Below, in pieces: positions 56,520 to 64,000 of a stretch of 64,000 nt of DNA. Positions within the stretch are counted from its first letter, which is position 1. Every line of letters starts with the position of its first letter. This DNA is from Owenia fusiformis (lineage: Eukaryota; Annelida; Polychaeta; Sabellida; Oweniidae): assembly GCA_903813345.2 (NCBI GenBank), contig CAIIXF020000001.1:29129915-29193914 (forward strand), read 5' to 3'. A program made the position numbers and the translations under genes. The notes under the pieces are model-generated. The model had not been told where the DNA came from. It was given only the letters and a program-made list of their open reading frames with translations, and searched no databases.

Positions 56520-57424
56520 GTAACAGAGGCTGTCAACATCCATGGTATTTTATCACATAATTCTATGTAGGGCCATTCGTTGAAGCTGTGATGCAGAAAA
56601 TCTCATTCTTGAATTAAATGTATGGTTCTCGTTAAGATGGTCATAGCCAATATTTATTAGACTTCTAAATCAAAATTATTGAACATGGGGAAAATTATTT
56701 TGGTAAACAAAATCAATTCTCATTTTAGATGTTTACAAAAATAACTTATTTTTTGTCCAGTGTTTGCCTTTAGTTAAGACATGCCTGTAATGAAGCAATT
56801 AGATAAATGGTCTGAAGGTGCTGTTCTATTAGGAATGAATAACAATTTCATTGAGATAAATGTTCATTAAAATAGATAATGGAAATGGGTATTACGAAGT
56901 TGATGATCGTATTGTGCTATACATACATTAATACTTTTTATAATACATTAGTTGAAGTGCTAGGTTAGAGACTGTAAACAACTTTCAATGTGAGGGTTAT
57001 AGTTTTAATGACACAGAATTATGTTTATAAAGCATGCAAGGTTTAGAAAGTACCACATCAGTATTCTGTGTAGAGAAGTCAGCTCATAACATAGTTAAGG
57101 GATATTTTCCCAGTGAGAAGTATACATTTTTCATTACAGTGATTGATCATTATATGGCAGTCAGACAAGGTATGATTGTTTTATAAATTATTAATTCTTC
57201 GAAAGTATTATATATTCAATTATTGCCACATATGTTGACTCTATAAGGCTCCCCAAGAGGGGGCAGTGAGGTCGCTTTAGTCACTTTTAAAACTGTGATT
57301 TGTCACATTTAAAATTTACCTATCATATTATCATTTTTTTAGGCAGTTAATGTAGTTTAATGCAACAAATGGACCATTATGTTCCATTGTTTAGATTACT
57401 GTTTAGAATATGTCATCGGTGGGA

Positions 57425-57985
57425 TATAGTCGATCCTCATGATGACAGCGAGATCATGATCGTGATCATCCCACTTTTTTTGTCATTGCGATATCGAGAA
57501 ATCTGCTCATCAGATTTTCTCCAAACTCGCACACATGATAGAGGATATCAAATTCTAGAGCTGATTAACTGATGAGATGATCATCCTGCTTTTTTTGTCA
57601 TCGTGATATCGAGAAATCTGCTCATCGGATTTTCTCGCAAACATGATAGAGGATATCAATTTCTAGAGCCGATTAACTTTTGGGCAGCCATCTTGTTTTC
57701 TGGTGGCCCTTTTGAAGGTTTTCGTGATCATCCCGCTTTTTTGTCATCACGATATCGAGAAATCTGCTCATCCAATTTTCTCCAAACTCGCACACATAAT
57801 AGAGGATATCAAGTTCTAGAGCTGATCTTGTTGCGGCCATCTTGTTTTCCGGTGGCCCTTTTGAAGGTTTTTGATAAATCTTGTCATTGCCATTTCAGGA
57901 AAACCGCTCATCCGGTTTTCTCCATATTGGCACACATGATAGAGGATAACTTCTTGGTGGCCATCTTGTTTTCTGGCAGCCATTT
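57425..57985. repeat. Tandem repeat around GATATCGAGAAATCTGCTCATC
   Basis: Three good units (starting near 57489, 57605 and 57751) and a weaker fourth near 57890 share GAGAAATCTGCTCATC, TTTTCTCCAAACTCGCACAC, ATGATAGAGGATATCAA and GCCATCTTGTTTTC(T/C)GG. Unit length is 115-146 bp. A single decayed unit lies at 61498-61575. The open frames here are repeat artefacts. Confidence 0.75.
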
Positions 57986-60226
57986 GGAAGGTTTTTCGAT
58001 GGTGTGATCTCGTTCACCTCATGTGCCTTTTTGTCACTTCCAAAACACTCGGCAGTCAGATCAATGTTCAAAATTGTCACTTGCGAGCATTTATTTGTCA
58101 CAAGTTGTTGTTCTTTGTTTTTAAATACATGTACATCACATTTAGTGACAGTTTTAGAGCCAGGTCACTTTGTCACATACCCCTTGGGGAGCCCTCTCTG
58201 TTAAAAGTGACAGGATTTGGACTATGGATCACATTGTTATGAACAAATCTATGATTAACGAGCAATGTAAAGAAGAAACAATTAACAGAATCATCACCAA
58301 TTTATTAATGGGTTTTATACTATACTTGTACGTCATGAGCACTGTGGCACAATTGAAATGATTTGAGTGTATTATGATTAATGACTTTTAAAAACTCTGT
58401 TTACTTTGTTTTAGTTTTGAAAAGGCTTTTTCAGATTAATAGATATTTTGAGAAGAGCTGTGTAAAAGGTCCCCCTAAAGTACTGTTGTTTATTTGTCAT
58501 ACAGAGTTCCATATGTCATGGCATGAGGTCAAGAGAGATACAATCTAAACTTATCTTAATTCGCTTAATACTATCACAATTAATAGAACACCTCAGTTTG
58601 TCAGCCTTTGATGGTTTGCACCTTGACCTGTTATTTCAAGATAAGTACTTTTCTATGAGAAAGAGGTCATAAAGACTTTTAATTAGATACCCAAATGTTA
58701 AGGAGGGAGTATAACAACTCCAAGAGGAGCTCTGCAAACCTAGTGATACAATGTTTGGAGGATTAAAGAAAGTGAATTAGTGTTAATTTTCCTCAATCAG
58801 TTTTAAGTAATTTCAATGATTATCTCACTGACCACAAGTTTAAAGGAAAAGAGATACGATCAGCATCAACATCAGAATGGGATTTTTGAAGTTATTTTTT
58901 GCTTATTTCTCGTCTGTTGGATTATAAAATAATCATACACATATGATATGATTTATCTATTGCCTACATTATAAAGCAGGTGACATTATGTGTATGATGG
59001 TGTACCATGCTCACTATTGAAATAACTATCTGTAGATAATGGAGGATTAAGTATGTATTGTTAAGTAAGTAATATGATACTTCTAAGTTGCAAATTCCAA
59101 TAATTACTCAAATATAAAAAAGAGAATAATTGCATTGGCTTAAATTGCAAAAATCAATTCTAATATTCCAATGTAATCTGTAAAGGAAGGAAGATTCAAT
59201 CATAATGAAATGGGTCAATATGTTATTAGAACTAGTGTTTATTCCATAAATGTGCACATTTATTGAACATAAATAACCTTTTTCAAATTATGGAAACAGT
59301 TCGTAATGGGGTACATCTGTATACCTCATGGAATTAATTCAAGTGTAATAACTAAGGGATTAATATTATGTGGTGTCACGATAGTGTGTGAGGCTCCAAT
59401 GATATCTAAACTGAAATATGCTTACTGATGTCCAACAGCTTGTCTGTAAACATTAATCCCTATTATGCCATTTGGTCATTAAGGTATTTAAGGTATTATT
59501 CAAAAATATTTTAATGATAACGAATTTCATAATTCATAAAATTAGTTAAATCAGCATCCTCGGCCTCTTCAAGCTTACAAACATAGTTATAATATAAAAA
59601 TTTATTCCTCTAGAATAAAATATAAAATATAAATATAAAATATACCCTGCACTAGATTACTGCCAATCAAGAAAATATGATTGTACATTAGTAAGCATAT
59701 CAGAACAGCAATTGGCTATCACATATAATCGTGATTTGGTTAGGTCAAATGTTTGACTGTACATTTATTTTGTCATTGGATAGGACATCTTTATAATCAT
59801 GATTTTTCATTTATATTTTTACTGATTTTTTAACTGCTATAAAATCAAAGATGTGTCTATGTTTTTTTAATTTTTCTTGAAGATTATACTTTAAAGAATT
59901 TAAATGATCCTTTTTTCTTTAAGATTATACTTTAAGAAATTTAACAATCATACATTTACAGTATTTTAATATCATACATTTACAGCTGACTGGTTTAATG
60001 CATTAGCGTTAGCAAACACTTCATTAGTACCATGCTTCTCATCTTGATATGAAACAACGTGGGTATTTATAGGTATTCATATATTTATAGGTATTCATAA
60101 CTGTAGAATTGAAAAATATAATAATATTATAAGGAACTTTAAATTCATAACATCAAGAAGATATTTTTAAAGAACTTGTCAATGTTATACTGAAACCAAG
60201 ACATCTTATTATGCCTTGTTTTTCAG
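57986..60226. other. Probable 5' UTR intron, no gene seen
   Basis: AT-rich sequence left of the receptor start exon. There are no exons with recognisable products. A short run of ATAAAATATA repeats lies at about 59600-59645. Confidence 0.4.
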
Positions 60227-60239
60227 ATGAAGTGTGAGC

Positions 60240-63200
60240 ATGATGAACACTAACAAACTGTTGAAAACACTTCTTATTCTACAACTGTTTGGAGGGATGT
60301 CTGGAATTTTCTTTCCTGAAATTGGTGGTTAGTAAATTATTTTTCGTCTGTAGATGTGAAGCTAGCTTACTTTGGCCATACCTGTCTTATAACGCCATAT
60401 CCTAGACAATTGAAGAGATGCCAAAATTAGGCAACTTTTGATCCTTCTATGAATAATATTTAAGTTTTTATCATTTTTAGAATTTAAATATTAAGTTTGA
60501 GAACAACAAATTTACAATGGAGTTCTATGAGAAATATCTTAAAATCTAAAATATTATGCATGCAGTTAATTTGACCAATGTTTTTGGAAAGTGCCAATTG
60601 AAAATATGTGATTATCTCTTCTACCATAATGGGTGTATATGGCCATTCTCTAAAACTATTGTTTTTTCAAATTATTCAATTTCTAATCATAAGCCAGACC
60701 ATTTGTCTCATCAAGGCTTATAGTGTCATATAAAACTGTTTATAATTTTATCTAAAAGCATTGATTTTAGAAAGAGTGTTTTTCATCTTTAATTTTCAGT
60801 GTATTATTTTTTCTTTCAGTGATCAGTCGAGACCCATTTTGTGATAAAGTTTATGGTAAAAAATCATGTGCTGTGTTTGGAGGTTTTCTCAATCTCACAT
60901 GCACAATTGATTTTAATGTTTATGAAGGAAACAAAACCGCAGCTGATATCTTCTTTGAGGTAAGACCAGTAATTTTTTGATCTAATGTCCTGATATGAAA
61001 TTTTACTGTTGAAAAGTCTTGTTTATAAAAAGCCATCAATATAAACCCTAGTCAACTACATGTACATAAACTGTATTCTCTTTACTGGTTCCAGTTCGAA
61101 CAGGGAAATGAGATACTTCCATACCCACCTGAATTTGTGACGGTGGTTGACAATGCAACTGCAGTTTTATCTGTTCCTGATATGCCACATTTCAAACTCT
61201 CGACTGAAAATACAACTGGGCGGTGTCATCACGCCTGTGTGATCAGGGAAGATGCGGAAAAATCAACATTTGTAGACGATATACCAACAGTTGTAGCTCG
61301 TAAGGAATTATCACATTGCAAGCTCATAATAATTAACCCAGTGTACAGTCCAATTCATAGTTTAAACAAATGTCTTTGGAAATGAACACTGTCTGTAACT
61401 ACTAAATGTGTCATTTTGGGAACTCTGCTGAGACTACCTGTTATTACTTTTTGCAGAAAAAGATATTGATATTTTGTATATTAGTTAAATTTAGTCATAG
61501 CGATTCCAGGAAAACTGCACGTTAGATTTTCTTCAAATTAGTACACATGATAGAGGATACCAAAGTGTACAACAAGGTAGTGACATTTTGTCATGTTAAT
61601 GTCTTGTGTGTCTGTTAATGCCTTGTGTGTCTGGCGGTGTGCTTCGGTCATGTCCTGTGCCTTGTTCAAATTGGATATGAAGTGTGATCAGAGGTCTAAT
61701 GGTGCTATCTCTCTAATTGAATGTTGAATGTGTAAATGTTTTGTAATGTTGTATAATGAATGCGCTCATAATTTTCCAGATTTGCCTGTCCAGCCTCACA
61801 GTATTGAGTGCCGAATAAAGAACTGGAATGATTTTGTTATTTGTCAATGGCAACCTCAGATTATCCACAACACAATCAACACTCAAATAAAAACATATGT
61901 AAAACATTGGTAAGTCAACAAGCTTGATATAACTTTTCATCTCAACATTGACCTATTTTGATGTCTGTTCTCCATTATGTGTAATATGATATTATTTAAT
62001 GGTTTAAACAAAGGTAGCATAAAAGATGATTTGCTACATAAATGGATAAATAGATAGCAGAAGTGTTTTGGTATAAGTAGATTTCTTCATACACATTTAT
62101 CTCGAGGATTGATTTACCTTAAGATGATCCTTACAAGAGTAAATATTTTAAAGATTTGGCCTTTCCTATAATGGAAAACTGAAAAATCCTAGTGAATTAA
62201 ATAAAATGAAAATAATTCCAAATCATATGTTTGCAGAATTCAAATACATTTATGTCTTTAAATACAAGATTTTTTATATCCACTTTGGTTAAATATAAGA
62301 ATCGTTTAAAATGTCATTAAAAACTCGACTTCAACAAGATTTCAAAGCTGTTTAGCAGATACATATTCAAATTTTCCAATAGTGTCTCCAGTACACACAA
62401 TTTATGGTAAAACCAGTGATGAAGTCAACACTGGTTCATATATTTATGAGTATGTGTATTTTTATAACCAAGAGTAATATAAAATCATTGTGCATGCAGG
62501 TGTTTGTTTTAGATGATAAATATGAAATACACTACAGATAAATGACAATAACAGAGGCATAAACTTTTTAGCAAATATTTATTATTGAGAACTTCTTGTA
62601 AGTGGGGCATGATGAAAAATAGATATCCAGTATTTATGATTTCATTGTTGTTGTCACAGTTGACTCCATGTTAGATTTTTCAAAATCATGAAAATTTCAT
62701 TTAACTTTTGCTCTGTATTAAATACATGTAACTTTTCACGATATTGTTTGCTGCATAATAGAGTGCTGCATAATAGAGTGGCCATCCCCAAAATTACAAA
62801 TAGCTGAAAGCTGTAACAGAGAATCGTTATTCTGTTTTTCAGTGAGAATTGTTCAAAAGAACTTGCATGTCATTACAATTATCCCGTTGATGAACTGAGT
62901 CCTTGCATTGTGAAGTCCAATACAACATACTTCTACTTTGAGGTTGAGATATATAATGAACTGAATAATAATGGAGCGCTCACCACAAGCTTTACTGGGA
63001 ATACACATACTCTAGGTAGGTGATGCTTCACAATATATAACAGTTTCACTTGTTTGCATACTATACAGTAAAACCTACATTATCTAAGTGGAACACCTTT
63101 TGTACCTCTAAAAAGTATTCCACTTGGGAGGTATTCCAATTACAGAGCAGTGATCTCCCAAGCATTAAAACAAGTGGGCGCAGCACCCACCTGAGATTTT

Positions 63201-63865
63201 GAAAATTTACTTGCCCCCACCTGAAAATCCATTTGCACCCACTTGAAAATGAAAAAATCATGAAAAATTGGCATATTTTGACCAATTTTTTCTGAATTGT
63301 GAAAACGAGAATTTCGCACCCACTTGAAAAAAAATCCTGTGGCGATCACTGTAGAGGTTCATTTAACATTTAGTCAGTTGGTCTTAGGACTTTGAAAAGT
63401 GTTCCATTGACAGAGGTGTATCACCTACAGAGGTGGTCCAATTTGCAGGTTTCACTGTACTTGTCTAAATTACAATGCATCATTTTCGTTTTTTCCTTTT
63501 AGTTATAACTGCATGTTGTTTAGCATTACTTTTAGGTCACATATGTATGATACATGTATATACCTTGAACCTCAAGTGGTATTTTACAGGGAAAATGTTT
63601 TGTTGGAGTTTTATCATACCTAAAAAGGCTATGATTTGTCATCAGCATGTTTAATTGAAAGTGCCCTCTATAACACAGAAAATGTAAAAAAAATTATACT
63701 TAAACTTTGTGTCTAATTTGTGTTTCAGTTGAACCTGCTCAAGTAGTTGCTAATGCTACTGCAGGTGACAGTTCTAGTATAGATGTCATATGGCTGAGAA
63801 CTGCCCCTGATGAAGCCAATATTCAATATGATGTCACATATACCTCACAATGGGAAAAACACAAG
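60240..63865 (+). CDS. Class I cytokine-receptor-like protein, 3' end beyond window
   Basis: Exons are 60240-60327, 60820-60959, 61095-61299, 61780-61909, 62843-63015 and 63729-63865, all GT-AG, phases 1,0,1,2,1,0. They give 291 residues before the window edge. ATG-ATG is followed by a signal peptide (KLLKTLLILQLFGG, about 1-22). Exons 2-3 encode an Ig-like domain with spaced Cys. Exon 4 opens fibronectin III D2 with C155-X10-C166-Q-W168, the hallmark disulfide motif of class I cytokine receptors. Exon 5 completes D2. Exon 6 is the first half of D3. A WSXWS motif and membrane segment, if present, lie to the right. The first exon (88 nt) and the D2 first half (130 nt) have exactly the same lengths as in the receptor at 18705-5362, so the two are paralogues. 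It may be gp130-like or IL-6-receptor-like. The exact orthology is open. Confidence 0.8.
61498..61575. repeat. Single decayed unit of the 57425 repeat
   Basis: AGCGATTCCAGGAAAACTGC and ACACATGATAGAGGATACCA resemble the tandem units at 57425-57985. It lies in an intron of the receptor gene. Confidence 0.5.
63065..63475. mobile_element. ACAGTGGAACC repeat, copy 2, with an inserted element
   Basis: ACAGTAAAACCTACATTATC, GTATTCCACTTGGGAGGT and AGGTTCATTTAACA, and the end TTTGCAGGTTTCACTGT, match the family of 49465-49640. The sequence is interrupted at 63148-63351 by a second element. It lies in the intron before the last visible receptor exon. Confidence 0.6.
63148..63351. mobile_element. Nested MITE with CAGTGATC ends
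   Basis: It begins CAGTGATCTCC and ends GGCGATCACTG, an imperfect inverted pair of the CAGTG type. AGAG precedes it and follows it one base later. Its removal restores the continuity (TTACAGAGGTTC) expected from copy 1. It is about 204 bp and non-coding. Confidence 0.55.
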
Positions 63866-64000
63866 GTATTGATATGTAGTGTTAAATTTGTCTTAGTGAA
63901 CACCTTTCTCTAGTAAACACCTGTGTCTTGTGAACATTCCTTTTCAGCATATGCATGTACACCATTTACTTCTGTATAAAACTGCCTCTCTGTAGTGAAC

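Noticed and set aside
57360-58361. Several overlapping plus-strand ORFs of 63-134 codons
   Set aside because: They follow the tandem repeat units, repeat the same peptide fragments and lack splice or start context.
1-64000. CRISPR arrays, bacterial operons or prophage
   Set aside because: The window has spliced genes, eukaryotic retroelements and no arrays of regularly spaced identical repeats. The tandem repeats seen have no CRISPR-like spacers.

Overview
This is a 64 kb piece of AT-rich animal nuclear DNA. It has split genes with GT-AG introns, a non-LTR retrotransposon, a complete Ty3-type LTR retrotransposon and many small inverted-repeat elements. The gene set (class I cytokine-receptor-like genes, purple acid phosphatase) and the repeat style suggest an invertebrate bilaterian, perhaps a mollusc, another lophotrochozoan or an invertebrate deuterostome. 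I cannot fix the species from sequence alone.

Host genes. (1) A minus-strand gene with coding exons at 18705-18618, 17342-17052, 16685-16556, 16284-16073, 11008-10851, 9427-9268, 8846-8713 and probably 5514-5362. It encodes a secreted protein with an Ig-like domain and two fibronectin III domains, and it looks like a soluble class I cytokine receptor. (2) A minus-strand tartrate-resistant acid phosphatase gene (ACP5) with six exons between 28319 and 22643. Every splice phase closes and all seven metal ligands are present. Two TCATGTGAC E-boxes lie just upstream of its ATG. (3) A plus-strand second class I cytokine-receptor-like gene that starts at 60240 and runs off the right edge. It has an Ig-like domain, then a C-X10-C-X-W fibronectin domain, then the first half of another. 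Both receptor genes share a first coding exon of 88 nt and the exon phase series 1-2-1-0, so they are paralogues.

Mobile DNA. A structurally intact non-LTR element (about 11100-15640, plus strand) sits antisense in an intron of gene 1. Its ORF1 has a PHD-like finger and its ORF2 has endonuclease and reverse transcriptase. An 11.7 kb Ty3-type element (29369-41064, minus strand) has 1751 bp LTRs with no difference seen between them, a 4 bp target duplication, gag, pol and a third ORF encoding a zinc-finger-like protein with a basic stretch and an acidic tail. Gag and pol are joined by an in-phase GGGAAAC heptamer followed 7 nt later by a foldable H-type pseudoknot. At 4152-4619 there is a very small LTR element (TRIM) with a 69 bp interior, a tRNA-Leu primer site and a tRNA-like sequence inside each LTR.

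The rest is mostly intronic or intergenic DNA. It holds TA-flanked MITEs (390-1106, 1722-2748, 3541-4029), an hAT-like MITE nested in a foldback (6894-7198 within 6310-7555), other foldbacks, minisatellites, a cluster of GTCACGTGAC palindromes (48780-49142) and a decayed retroelement fragment (about 52344-52863). Large stretches between 41 and 60 kb show no gene that I can support.
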